A stretch of 64,000 nucleotides of DNA from an uncultured Bacilli bacterium. GTDB lineage: Bacteria; Bacillota_I; Bacilli_A; RF39; UBA660. The stretch covers positions 4,777 to 68,776 of the forward strand of contig CAKPRZ010000006.1 of assembly GCA_934183165.1 (NCBI GenBank), written 5' to 3'. This document shows, piece after piece, positions 26,023 to 34,132 of the stretch. Within the stretch, counting starts at the first letter, position 1. Each line of letters begins with the position of its first letter. The position numbers and the translations under genes were made by a program. Below the pieces are notes generated by a model. That model had not been told where the DNA came from and ran no database searches. It saw nothing but the letters and a program-made list of their open reading frames with translations.

Positions 26023-27045
26023 ATGGGAAAAGATAAAATTCTTAGTGAAGAAAAAGTAGATATAGAAGATTTTACTGATGAAGAAATACGACCAAGTCTT
26101 TTAAGTGAATACATAGGTCAAAAAGATGTAAAAGAAAATATAAAAGTATTCATAGAAGCAGCTAAAATTCGTGGAGAAAGCTTAGATCATGTTTTACTTT
26201 ATGGTCCTCCTGGACTTGGTAAAACAACACTTGCCTATATTATTGCAAATGAACTTGGATCAAACATAAAAACTGCAAGTGGTCCTAGTATTGAAAAAGC
26301 AGGGGACTTAGCTGCAATATTATCATCACTTGAACCAGGTGATGTATTATTTATTGATGAAATTCATAGAATGCCATCTTATATAGAAGAAATATTATAT
26401 CCAGCTATGGAAGATTTTACCCTAGATATAATAATAGGTAGTGAAGGAAATTCAAAGAATATTAAAATTAATTTACCACCATTTACTTTAGTTGGTGCTA
26501 CTACTCGTGCAGGAGATTTAACTAGTCCTCTTCGTGATAGATTTGGAATTATTTCTAAACTTAAATATTATGAGGTTGAAGAACTACAAGAGATAATCAA
26601 AAGGACTTCTAGAGTTTTAGAAATGCCAATAGAAGATGATGCTGCCTATGAACTTGCTAGTCGTAGTAGGGGAACTCCAAGAATAGCTAATAGACTATTT
26701 AGAAGAGTAAGAGATTTTGCATTAGTTGAAGGTGATGGAGTAATAGATGTAGAAATAACTAAAAAGGCTTTAAACAGACTTAAAGTTGATCAAGATGGCC
26801 TTGATGAGACAGATCATCAGTTATTAAGAGGAATTATAGAAAAATTTAATGGTGGACCAGTTGGTATTGAATCGATTGCTAGCGTTATTGGTGAAGAGAC
26901 GACAACAATTGAAGATGTATATGAACCATACTTATTACAAAATGGTTACTTGAAAAGAACGCCAAGAGGAAGAGTAGTAACAGAAAAGGCTTATAGACAT
27001 TTAAATTTAAATTATCAAAATTCAATCTTTGATACAGGTGAATAA
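26023..27045 (+). CDS. ruvB: Holliday junction DNA helicase RuvB
   Basis: AAA+ motor of the RuvAB branch-migration complex, 340 residues. Opening IRPSLLSEYIGQ, Walker A YGPPGLGKTT, Walker B LFIDEIHR, sensor 1 GATTRAGDLTSPLRDRFG, sensor 2 RGTPRIANR and the C-terminal winged helix (about 265-332). GGAGG precedes the ATG. The next start lies 2 bases after the stop. Confidence 0.96.
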   Translation: MGKDKILSEEKVDIEDFTDEEIRPSLLSEYIGQKDVKENIKVFIEAAKIRGESLDHVLLYGPPGLGKTTLAYIIANELGSNIKTASGPSIEKAGDLAAILSSLEPGDVLFIDEIHRMPSYIEEILYPAMEDFTLDIIIGSEGNSKNIKINLPPFTLVGATTRAGDLTSPLRDRFGIISKLKYYEVEELQEIIKRTSRVLEMPIEDDAAYELASRSRGTPRIANRLFRRVRDFALVEGDGVIDVEITKKALNRLKVDQDGLDETDHQLLRGIIEKFNGGPVGIESIASVIGEETTTIEDVYEPYLLQNGYLKRTPRGRVVTEKAYRHLNLNYQNSIFDTGE

Positions 27046-27046
27046 T

Positions 27047-27664
27047 ATGAGAGTTATGAAGAGTAAAAATAATTATGAAGAATTTTTAAAGGGTTATAAA
27101 TTGTTAATTGCTAATAGACAAAAAATGTCATTAAAACTAGTAAGTGATGAGATGATAGATGAATCATTTAAGAATATAGATGAATTTGATGATAATCAAA
27201 GAAAATTTTTAGTATCAAAATCATTTTGTATTGATAGTGAAATGATTAAAATGTATATGGATACTAGAAGTGCTATAAGACATGAATTACCTTTAATAAT
27301 TACATTAATTGAAATGATATCAACTAAATTTGATAAAGTAAAAAGCTTATCAGATGATGAATTGTTTTTACTAATATTAAATACATTTAATTTGCATGGT
27401 GAAGTACTTAATAATATAGTTGATGTATTTGCAAGTAGTGATTTACTTGGAACAATTATAGATAAATACCCAAATAATATTGGTAAAGAAAGTAAAGTTC
27501 TTTGTTTACTTTATGGTGAGTATGATAAAGTTAGAGTTGATAATATTGACAATAGTAAATTGACAAAACTATATGTTGATAGAGTAAAAAACTTGTCAGA
27601 TGAAGAGTTGGAAAATTATATAAATAAATTTAATGAGGAACTCTCGAGAAAAATTCGTTTTTGA
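27047..27664 (+). CDS. Unknown soluble protein
   Basis: 205 residues from ATG 27047 (AGGTGA 6 bases upstream lies within the ruvB end). It is charged and helical without membrane segments or recognisable motifs. Two similar short stretches, KSLSDDELFLLILN and KNLSDEELENYIN, hint at a small repeated helical unit. It is tightly packed between ruvB and the RNB-like gene, so it belongs to that operon. Confidence 0.6.
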   Translation: MRVMKSKNNYEEFLKGYKLLIANRQKMSLKLVSDEMIDESFKNIDEFDDNQRKFLVSKSFCIDSEMIKMYMDTRSAIRHELPLIITLIEMISTKFDKVKSLSDDELFLLILNTFNLHGEVLNNIVDVFASSDLLGTIIDKYPNNIGKESKVLCLLYGEYDKVRVDNIDNSKLTKLYVDRVKNLSDEELENYINKFNEELSRKIRF

Positions 27665-27675
27665 GGAGTGAAATT

Positions 27676-28503
27676 GTGGATTGGTTAGGAACAAAAATTG
27701 CAGTAGATGGTAATGACACAAAGGTAAAAGATGATGCCTTTTCTATTGGTATAGATGAAAATAATAATTATATTCTTAATGTTTATATTGCTGATTGTAT
27801 CAGTAATAATGAGGAAAACATAAAGGAAATTTTAGAAAAAACATATAAAGCAGGTAGTGGATTTGCTGAACAACTTTTAAAGAAAAAACTAGGCAATTAT
27901 TCTTTATCAGAAAGAGAAGAACAACTGGCTTTTCATTTTCAATTTGTATTAAATCAAAATTTTGATATTTTAGAATTTAATATAAATAAAGAAATAATCG
28001 ATTTAGATGGTGAATATACAAGAGACGAAGTTCTTGATGATATAAGAGAGGGTGCTTTAATGTCTGATTACTTTTATTTAGCTAATGATATTGCCTGTGG
28101 ATTATATTCTAAATATGGTAATGATTGGGACTTTGATAAAAATGAAATGTTGCCATTTCCTACTATCTTTTTAGATATAACTAATAAGACATTAGAAAGA
28201 ATTTTAGAAGCAAAAGATTTACCTATTATTTACAATATTTATAATGATAGTCATGATCCCATGGATTATTATTATGCTGCTAAATTACCAGACGATGAAA
28301 CTGTTCATTTTGCTAAGTTTACTGCACCACTTAGAATGCCAGAAAACTTAATTAACTTATTTATTCTAAATAAATTTGTTTTGGGAAAAGATAAAAATAA
28401 TTTCGATGAAATAGAAAGAGTAAAAAGGGAACTTGATAATTATATGAGAGTATCGAATGCAAATAATTATTTTCAATTTGAAAATAGAGGAGGTAAAAAA
28501 TGA
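27676..28503 (+). CDS. Short RNB-like (RNase II-type) protein without S1/cold-shock domains
   Basis: 275 residues. The N-terminus reads like the RNB catalytic loop (AVDGNDTKVKDDAFSI): aspartates equivalent to three of the four catalytic ones are present (Asp11, Asp19, Asp20), the remaining position is Val17. ILNVYIADC matches the following RNB strand, and FTAPLRMPENLINLFIL matches the late RNB motif. The middle of the domain is short, and the RNA-binding CSD and S1 parts are absent. GTG 27676 with GAGGAG is the best start. Its stop overlaps queA (ATGA). Either a reduced RNase or an inactive RNA-binding descendant. Confidence 0.55.
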   Translation: MDWLGTKIAVDGNDTKVKDDAFSIGIDENNNYILNVYIADCISNNEENIKEILEKTYKAGSGFAEQLLKKKLGNYSLSEREEQLAFHFQFVLNQNFDILEFNINKEIIDLDGEYTRDEVLDDIREGALMSDYFYLANDIACGLYSKYGNDWDFDKNEMLPFPTIFLDITNKTLERILEAKDLPIIYNIYNDSHDPMDYYYAAKLPDDETVHFAKFTAPLRMPENLINLFILNKFVLGKDKNNFDEIERVKRELDNYMRVSNANNYFQFENRGGKK

Positions 28504-29540
28504 AAACAGATGATTTTGATTATTATTTACCAGAGGAGTTAATCGCACAAACTCCATTAGAAAAAAGAGATGAATCAAGACTACTTGTTTTAGATAAACA
28601 AAATGGTAATATATATCACAAAAAATTTTATAACATAATTGATTACTTAAATCCAGGTGATACATTGGTTCTTAATGATACAAAAGTTATTCCTGCTAGA
28701 ATAATTGGTATAAAAGAAGAGACAAATGCTGTAATTGAGTTGTTACTATTAAAAAACACTGATTCTAATTATTGGGAAAGTTTAGCAAAACCAGCCAAAA
28801 GAGTAAAAATAGGAACTATTGTTTCTTTTGGTGATGGATTACTAAAAGCTAAGTGTATTAAGGTTTTAGAAGATGGAATTAGAATATTTGAACTTATTTA
28901 TGATGGTATTTTGTATGAGATACTAGATAAATTAGGAACGATGCCACTTCCTCCTTATATTCATGAGAAATTAGATGATCAAAGTAGGTATCAGACAGTT
29001 TATGCTAAAAACATTGGTAGTGCAGCAGCCCCAACGGCAGGCCTTCATTTTACTAATGATCTTTTAGAAAAAATAAAAGCCAAAGGTGTTAATATAGCGT
29101 ATGTTACATTACACGTTGGACTTGGTACCTTTAGACCTGTAAATGTTTCTGATGTAACAAAACATAAAATGCATAGTGAATATTACGAATTAAATAAAGA
29201 AAATGCAGACTTAATTAATGAAACGAAAAATAAAGGTGGAAAAATTGTAGTGGTAGGAACTACTACAGTAAGAGTTCTAGAAACTGTTATGAGTAAATAT
29301 GGTGAATTAAAACCATGTAGTGGATTTACAGATATATTTATTTATCCAGGCTATAAATATAAAATTGTAGATAACTTGATTACTAATTTCCACTTACCAA
29401 AGTCAACCCTTATAATGCTTGTTAGTGCCTTGGCAGGAAAAGATAAAATTATGGAGGCATATAATAAAGCCGTTCAAGAAAAATATCGTTTTTTCTCATT
29501 TGGAGATGCAATGTTTATCACGAATAATGTAGATAAATAA
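28500..29540 (+). CDS. queA: S-adenosylmethionine:tRNA ribosyltransferase-isomerase QueA
   Basis: Transfers and isomerises the ribosyl group of SAM onto preQ1-tRNA to make epoxyqueuosine. 346 residues, normal length. Family signatures: FDYYLPEELIAQTPLEKRDESRL, LVLNDTKVIPARI, GTMPLPPYIH, AAPTAGLHFT, VTLHVGLGTFRPV, IITNFHLPKSTLIMLVSALAG. AGGAGGT precedes the ATG, which overlaps the previous stop by 4 bases. tgt and other queuosine genes are not in the window. ruvAB-queA is a common order in Firmicutes. Confidence 0.96.
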   Translation: MKTDDFDYYLPEELIAQTPLEKRDESRLLVLDKQNGNIYHKKFYNIIDYLNPGDTLVLNDTKVIPARIIGIKEETNAVIELLLLKNTDSNYWESLAKPAKRVKIGTIVSFGDGLLKAKCIKVLEDGIRIFELIYDGILYEILDKLGTMPLPPYIHEKLDDQSRYQTVYAKNIGSAAAPTAGLHFTNDLLEKIKAKGVNIAYVTLHVGLGTFRPVNVSDVTKHKMHSEYYELNKENADLINETKNKGGKIVVVGTTTVRVLETVMSKYGELKPCSGFTDIFIYPGYKYKIVDNLITNFHLPKSTLIMLVSALAGKDKIMEAYNKAVQEKYRFFSFGDAMFITNNVDK

Positions 29541-29596
29541 AATATAAAAATATAAATATATAAATGTAGTTTTTCATAGATTTTATTGGTGATGAT

Positions 29597-30784
29597 ATGA
29601 AAAACTTTTTCTTTTATATAATAATTATAGTATTCTTTATAGCAACATTTTTTATTATAGAATTAAAGCAAACTAATATTGATTTAGATAATGGTAATAG
29701 TGAAAAAAGAGCAGTTTTTTTATCTTATATAGAACTTAATAAATACGTCAAAAATAAAGATGAAAAAGAAAGTAAACAAAATTTAATTGAGATATTAGAT
29801 AATATATATAAAAATAAATTTAATATGTTAATTATTCATGTAAGACCTTTTTCTGATGCTATATATAATTCTAATATTTTTCCTATTTCTAATAATGTTA
29901 AAGTTAATGGTAAAGCCCCAGATTACGATATATTAAAATTTGTAATTACAGAGGCTAAAAAAAGAAAAATAGAAGTTCATGCTTGGATAAATCCATATAG
30001 AATAAGTTCTAATACTGATATATCTACCATCGATAAGAATAGTATTGCTTATAAGATGTATGAAGAGGGAAATGCTAAAGTTGTGAAAAATAAAGGAATA
30101 TTTTACAATCCAGGAAGTAAAAGTGTAACGGATTTAATAGTTTCTGGAGTAGTAGAATTAGTCAAAAACTACAATATAGATGGAATCCATTTTGATGATT
30201 ATTTTTATCCTGATGCTGATATTGATTTAGATACATATCAAAAATATATAGAGGATGGAGGTACTTTATCATTAGATGATTATCGTTATAATAACATATT
30301 AAACTTAATTAAAGAAGTTAATAGTCAAATAAAAAAAGTAAATAAGAATGTACTGTTTGGAATATCTCCAGAAGGAAATATTGAAAATGATTATAAAAAA
30401 CATTATTTAAATATTAGTGAAATATTATCTAAAAAAGACTATATTGATTATATAATGCCACAAATTTACTTTGGATTTGAAAACACTACTAAACCTTATA
30501 TCAAAACCATTAAAGAATGGAACGAATTAATAACTGATAAAAATATTAAATTAATACCAGCACTAGCATTTTATAAATCAGGAAATACTGACAAATATGC
30601 TAAGGATGGAAAAGATGAATGGATCAATAATAAAAATATTATTACAAGGCAAGTGGAAGAAGCAAGAAAGTTATCACAATATACGGGATTTTCACTATTT
30701 AGATATGATTCTATATTTGATGATGTGAATATAAACGATAGTAATAAAGAAGAACTAAATAATTTATTAAAGATTTTGAATTGA
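29597..30784 (+). CDS. Membrane-anchored GHL10-type glycoside hydrolase-like protein (DUF187)
   Basis: 395 residues. One N-terminal helix (about 4-22) anchors a TIM-barrel-like domain outside the cell. Recognisable parts: AVFLSYIELNKY, FNMLIIHVRPFSDAIYNS, VHAWINPYRIS, YNIDGIHFDDYFYP, LFGISPEGN and DYIMPQIYFGF. This is the FenI/YngK group of GHL10 proteins, thought to act on peptidoglycan-linked or other glycans. GGTGAT ribosome-binding site. No clear terminator or promoter next to it. Confidence 0.85.
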   Translation: MKNFFFYIIIIVFFIATFFIIELKQTNIDLDNGNSEKRAVFLSYIELNKYVKNKDEKESKQNLIEILDNIYKNKFNMLIIHVRPFSDAIYNSNIFPISNNVKVNGKAPDYDILKFVITEAKKRKIEVHAWINPYRISSNTDISTIDKNSIAYKMYEEGNAKVVKNKGIFYNPGSKSVTDLIVSGVVELVKNYNIDGIHFDDYFYPDADIDLDTYQKYIEDGGTLSLDDYRYNNILNLIKEVNSQIKKVNKNVLFGISPEGNIENDYKKHYLNISEILSKKDYIDYIMPQIYFGFENTTKPYIKTIKEWNELITDKNIKLIPALAFYKSGNTDKYAKDGKDEWINNKNIITRQVEEARKLSQYTGFSLFRYDSIFDDVNINDSNKEELNNLLKILN

Positions 30785-30797
30785 ATTAATTAATATA

Positions 30798-30806
30798 TGT
30801 TATAAT
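30798..30806 (+). promoter_or_regulatory. Extended -10 promoter
   Basis: TGTTATAAT, 18 bases before the start of the metallo-beta-lactamase-fold gene. Confidence 0.55.
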
Positions 30807-30823
30807 CAAATAGGTGAATAATA

Positions 30824-31357
30824 ATGGATATAGAAAAAGTAGAAGTAGGATTTTTAAAGGAAAATTGTTATGTATTGAAAAAGAATAACAAATGTCTAAT
30901 AATAGATCCAGGATGTGAATATGAAAAAATAAAAGAAGCAATGGGAAATTTGGAACTACTTGGTATTTTAATAACCCATAGACATTTTGATCATATTGGT
31001 GCACTTGAAGAATTCATAAGAGATTATAATCCCTTTATTTTAGATTTTAAAACATCAAAAGAAGATACCTATAAAATAGGACCATTTAAGTTTGATGTTA
31101 TATATAATCCAGGACATAGTAATGACTCGGTTACTTATTATTTTAAAGATGATAATGTAATGTTTGTTGGTGACTTTATTTTTTATCGTAGTGTTGGAAG
31201 GACCGATTTAGCAACAGGAAGTATTGAAGAAATGAATAAAAGTATTAAAAAAATCACAAAATATAATGATGCAGTTATTTATCCAGGACATGGTAAATCG
31301 ACCACTTTATCTGATGAAATAAAAAATAATCCTTATTTTAAGATTGAAAGAAATTAA
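30824..31357 (+). CDS. Metallo-beta-lactamase-fold hydrolase (glyoxalase II-like)
   Basis: 177 residues. Zinc motif THRHFDH (His52, His54, Asp56, His57), further ligands in NPGHSNDSV, VGDFIF and YPGHGKST. The small size and the opening GFLKENCYVL fit the YcbL/glyoxalase II-like group, acting on thioesters or related small molecules; the exact substrate is open. It starts at the ATG after TAGGTGA. Confidence 0.85.
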   Translation: MDIEKVEVGFLKENCYVLKKNNKCLIIDPGCEYEKIKEAMGNLELLGILITHRHFDHIGALEEFIRDYNPFILDFKTSKEDTYKIGPFKFDVIYNPGHSNDSVTYYFKDDNVMFVGDFIFYRSVGRTDLATGSIEEMNKSIKKITKYNDAVIYPGHGKSTTLSDEIKNNPYFKIERN

Positions 31358-31395
31358 CTTTCATGATAATATTAATATCGTAGGTGGTGTTTACT

Positions 31396-31704
31396 ATGTA
31401 TATTGATTTAGGTGTAATAGTAGTTTTACTAATAATAGTAGTTATTTTCTTTAGAAAGTTTTCGTCTTTTGTTTATGCTTTTGCGATTATTGACATATTC
31501 TTAAGAATAATGACTTTTATAAAAAACAATACTATTCCAGAATTAAAGAGTTTAATTGGTAAATATCTTCCAGAATCAATAGCTGCTTTAATTGGTAAAT
31601 ATTCCTCTGGTGTAATTTATACTGTTTTGATGTGGATTTATGTAGTATTGTTTATAATATTCTTATCATATGTAACAAGTTACTTTATTCACAAGAAAAA
31701 ATAA
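31396..31704 (+). CDS. Small membrane protein, unknown
   Basis: 102 residues with two or three membrane helices (about 5-36 and 70-95) separated by an amphipathic stretch ELKSLIGKYLPESIAALIGKY. ATG 31396 is favoured by GGTGG 8 bases upstream. No family recognised. A weak hairpin (GTACA/TGTAC, about 31708-31725) separates it from the tRNA gene. Confidence 0.55.
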   Translation: MYIDLGVIVVLLIIVVIFFRKFSSFVYAFAIIDIFLRIMTFIKNNTIPELKSLIGKYLPESIAALIGKYSSGVIYTVLMWIYVVLFIIFLSYVTSYFIHKKK

Positions 31705-31727
31705 AACGTACAGTTATGTACTTTTAT

Positions 31728-31802
31728 TGCCCCGTAGCCAAGTGGTAAGGCAGTGCGCTCTGACCGCACCATTCGCTAGTTCGAATCTAGCCGGGGCAAC
31801 CA
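31728..31802 (+). tRNA. tRNA-Gln (anticodon CUG), CCA encoded
   Basis: Full cloverleaf: acceptor TGCCCCG/CGGGGCA, D stem GCC/GGC, anticodon stem GTGCG/CGCAC with loop CTCTGAC (anticodon CTG at 31760-31762), T arm GCTAG/CTAGC with TTCGAAT, discriminator A, CCA at 31800-31802. The U1-A72 pair is typical of bacterial tRNA-Gln. The hairpin at 31815-31838 acts as its terminator. Confidence 0.96.
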
Positions 31803-31803
31803 T

Positions 31804-31839
31804 TTTGTTTACGTAAACCAAGTAATAATACTTGGTTTT
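31804..31839 (+). repeat. 36-bp upstream block, copy 2 (palindrome plus hairpin)
   Basis: Identical to 19044-19079, including GTTTACGTAAAC (31807-31818) and the 10-bp hairpin (31815-31838). Here a run of six T follows, making a stronger terminator for tRNA-Gln. Confidence 0.85.
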
Positions 31840-31843
31840 TTGC

Positions 31844-31873
31844 TTGAAAAAATGCATCGGGGGGGGGTATAAT
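31844..31873 (+). promoter_or_regulatory. Promoter of surface-protein copy 2 with a nine-G tract in its spacer (putative phase-variable)
   Basis: TTGAAA (31844-31849), 18-base spacer ending in nine consecutive G (31859-31867), then TATAAT (31868-31873). The loss of one G would give the 17-base optimum; a gain gives 19. Such tracts slip during replication and switch promoter strength, as in the porA promoter of Neisseria. Copy 1 has an ordinary promoter at the same place. Confidence 0.7.
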
Positions 31874-31898
31874 GAAGTCAATAGTAAGGAGAGATATG

Positions 31899-33221
31899 AT
31901 GTCGAAGAGAAATAAAAAGAAAATAGTAATAGGAATATTATGTTGTATGTTAGTATTTATGGGAATAGGATATGCAGCATTATCACAAGTATTAAATATA
32001 GGAACAACAGCAAAGGTAACGGGAAGTTGGAATATATATATAAGTAGTGCAACAGTGAAAGAAAAATCAGATGCTGATATGAATGGAACTGAAATAAGAG
32101 ATAATAAAACAACAGATATATCATTAAATGTAAGTTTCAAAAAGCCAAGTGACTATATAACATATGATATAACAGTAGAGAATGCAGGAACAATAGATGC
32201 TAAACTAGATGAAATAACAATGACACCACCAAGTAATGTAATAGATGGAACAGAAGAGAAAATGTTCTTGATGGAGACACAGAATCTAACCAAGGGAAGT
32301 GTGTTAAAAGCAGGAGAAACAGCAACATTCCAAATGACATTAAGATTTAATGAAAAAGCAACAGCATTACCATCAGCAGATGAAGAATTCACCTTTGAAT
32401 TAAAATTAAATTATGTACAATCGGATTCAACAAAAGCAGATACTAGTGGAACTGGAGGAGGAATAATACATGCAGAAGCACCAGACTTTACGGTAGATAA
32501 CAACGGCAAAGTTGTAGCATACAATGAATCAAAAATTACAACAGATGCAGATGGATACTTAATAGTACCAGAAAAAAATAGTGAAGGAAAGATAATTACT
32601 AAAGTAAATACGTGGTCATTTACTAAGTTCAATGTAGTAGACGCTAAAACAGATGAGGGAGAAATCTTAATTATTTATACTGAAACAGAAGAAGAATATT
32701 TAAAATTAAAAGCAATAGTAGAAAAATTAATGAACCAAGATGGAGAAAGCATGCCAATATATTGGTCAAAAGAAAAAGAAACACCATCTGATGATCAAAT
32801 AGAAGGAAAAATTTATTGTAATCCAGAAACAGGTGAAGTAGAAAATCCTATTTCTAAAATAGATTTAACTAACGCCAAACAAATTGAAGAAATTGAAAGC
32901 AATGCTTTTGACGCTAGTAGAGTATCACATATTAAGTTTAATGAAGGCTTAAAAAAAATAGGAGATAATGCATTTGTAGATAGTAATGAATTGGTCGAAA
33001 TACAATTGCCAAGTACGTTAGAAACGATAGGAGTTGATGCATTTAAGTACACCTCTTTGACTAACGTAATCATTCCGAAAAATGTAATATTAATAGGTAG
33101 TAATGCATTTTCTAGTAATAGTAATTTGAAAACTATAACAATAAAAAGAGCAAATAGTGATGGTATGACATTAGGATCTGGCTGGAATGGAAATGCAACA
33201 GTAGTATATGATCCAAGTTAA
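31899..33221 (+). CDS. SipW-type secreted surface protein with BspA-like leucine-rich repeats, copy 2
   Basis: 440 residues. Residues 1-231 are nearly the same as copy 1 (10 substitutions, no gaps): basic signal region, YAALSQVLNIGTTAKVTGSW and the conserved extracellular domain. After GEGK-type sequence at about 231 the proteins part: this copy lacks the Gly/Ser linker and has its own module (VNTWSFTKFNVVDAKTDEGE) and BspA-like repeats from about 322 (IEEIESNAF, LKKIGDNAF, LETIGVDAF). ATG 31899 has AAGGAGA 6 bases upstream and matches the start of copy 1; an in-frame ATG at 31872 lies within the -10 box and cannot be the start. Confidence 0.75.
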   Translation: MSKRNKKKIVIGILCCMLVFMGIGYAALSQVLNIGTTAKVTGSWNIYISSATVKEKSDADMNGTEIRDNKTTDISLNVSFKKPSDYITYDITVENAGTIDAKLDEITMTPPSNVIDGTEEKMFLMETQNLTKGSVLKAGETATFQMTLRFNEKATALPSADEEFTFELKLNYVQSDSTKADTSGTGGGIIHAEAPDFTVDNNGKVVAYNESKITTDADGYLIVPEKNSEGKIITKVNTWSFTKFNVVDAKTDEGEILIIYTETEEEYLKLKAIVEKLMNQDGESMPIYWSKEKETPSDDQIEGKIYCNPETGEVENPISKIDLTNAKQIEEIESNAFDASRVSHIKFNEGLKKIGDNAFVDSNELVEIQLPSTLETIGVDAFKYTSLTNVIIPKNVILIGSNAFSSNSNLKTITIKRANSDGMTLGSGWNGNATVVYDPS

Positions 33222-33238
33222 ATAATTGATATATAATT

Positions 33239-33259
33239 ACGACTTTATAGTCGTTTTTT
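33239..33259 (+). terminator. Terminator of surface-protein copy 2
   Basis: ACGACT, loop TTAT, AGTCGT, T run. Confidence 0.85.
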
Positions 33260-33260
33260 C

Positions 33261-33289
33261 TTTACGAAAATTTGATTGCAAGGTATAAT
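33261..33289 (+). promoter_or_regulatory. Promoter of the kinase-like gene
   Basis: Weak -35 TTTACG, 17-base spacer, TATAAT at 33284-33289. Confidence 0.5.
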
Positions 33290-33308
33290 ATGGAATCAAG
33301 GAGATAGT

Positions 33309-34067
33309 ATGAAAGTTATTGATATTAAAAATCTACAAATTGGTGATGCACTTGGAGGAGGCTTTTTTGGTGATGTTTATGCATGTAAGTATAATCAAAA
33401 ACATTATGCTTATAAGGAGATATTCGAAGATAAAACATTAAAGACTTTTTTAAGCGAAAAAAACATTTCAAAGTTTGATGAACTTAATGAAATGAATTTA
33501 AAAAAATCTATTACACCAAGTCTTTTGGTGAAAGATCATACTTTATCAGGATACTTATCAAGAAAAGCCGATAAATTTGATTCATCTTTTGTAGATGATT
33601 GGGAAGAAAAATATAATATTCTAATTCAAATAAAAGAAGCTATGTTGGAATTACATTCAAATAAAGTTATACATACCGATATTTATTCGGGTAACATTTT
33701 AAGAAAAGGAGAAGATTATTTCTTATGTGATTTTGATAATGCTACAATTGGTAATAATAATCCTGATCTTAATTTTTTATCTGTATTGGCATATGACTTT
33801 TTAGACGCAAGAGGACTTTCAAAGGATTTAGATATTTATATGTTTAATAATTTAACATTTCAATTTTTATCAGATACAGGAAAAACTTTAGATGATACGG
33901 AAGCAATAATGGCAATAATAAGAAAGAAATATGGCATATTTACCAGTAGAGAACAAAGAAAAATTTGCGATAGTTTGTTACCTCATAATTTGAGTACAAG
34001 TTTTAACAGTGATTTGTTAATTGATACTATAAATATATCTAAAGTTAAAAGAAAAAAACGCTTTTAA
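33309..34067 (+). CDS. Small protein-kinase-fold protein
   Basis: 252 residues. Gly-rich loop GDALGGGFFGDVY (12-24), the ATP-anchoring Lys in YAYKEI (Lys36), catalytic loop HTDIYSGN (His122, Asp124, Asn129) and CDFDNA (Asp141) in the DFG place. All core catalytic residues are there, but the C-lobe is short and no activation-loop APE or extracytoplasmic part is seen, so it is closer to small kinase-like/RIO- or LPS-kinase-type proteins than to PASTA kinases. AAGGAGAT precedes ATG 33309. Monocistronic; target unknown. Confidence 0.7.
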   Translation: MKVIDIKNLQIGDALGGGFFGDVYACKYNQKHYAYKEIFEDKTLKTFLSEKNISKFDELNEMNLKKSITPSLLVKDHTLSGYLSRKADKFDSSFVDDWEEKYNILIQIKEAMLELHSNKVIHTDIYSGNILRKGEDYFLCDFDNATIGNNNPDLNFLSVLAYDFLDARGLSKDLDIYMFNNLTFQFLSDTGKTLDDTEAIMAIIRKKYGIFTSREQRKICDSLLPHNLSTSFNSDLLIDTINISKVKRKKRF

Positions 34068-34083
34068 AAATTGAGTAATTTAT

Positions 34084-34112
34084 TTGATACTTAGTTACAA
34101 AATTGGTATAAT
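34084..34112 (+). promoter_or_regulatory. Promoter of mutS
   Basis: TTGATA, 17-base spacer, extended -10 TGGTATAAT. Confidence 0.7.
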
Positions 34113-34132
34113 AAGCAAGTAGGTGAAGTTGT

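Noticed and set aside
31787..32632. Minus-strand open frames inside the surface-protein copies, appearing twice
   Set aside because: They recur only because the plus-strand gene is duplicated; no ribosome-binding sites on the minus strand.
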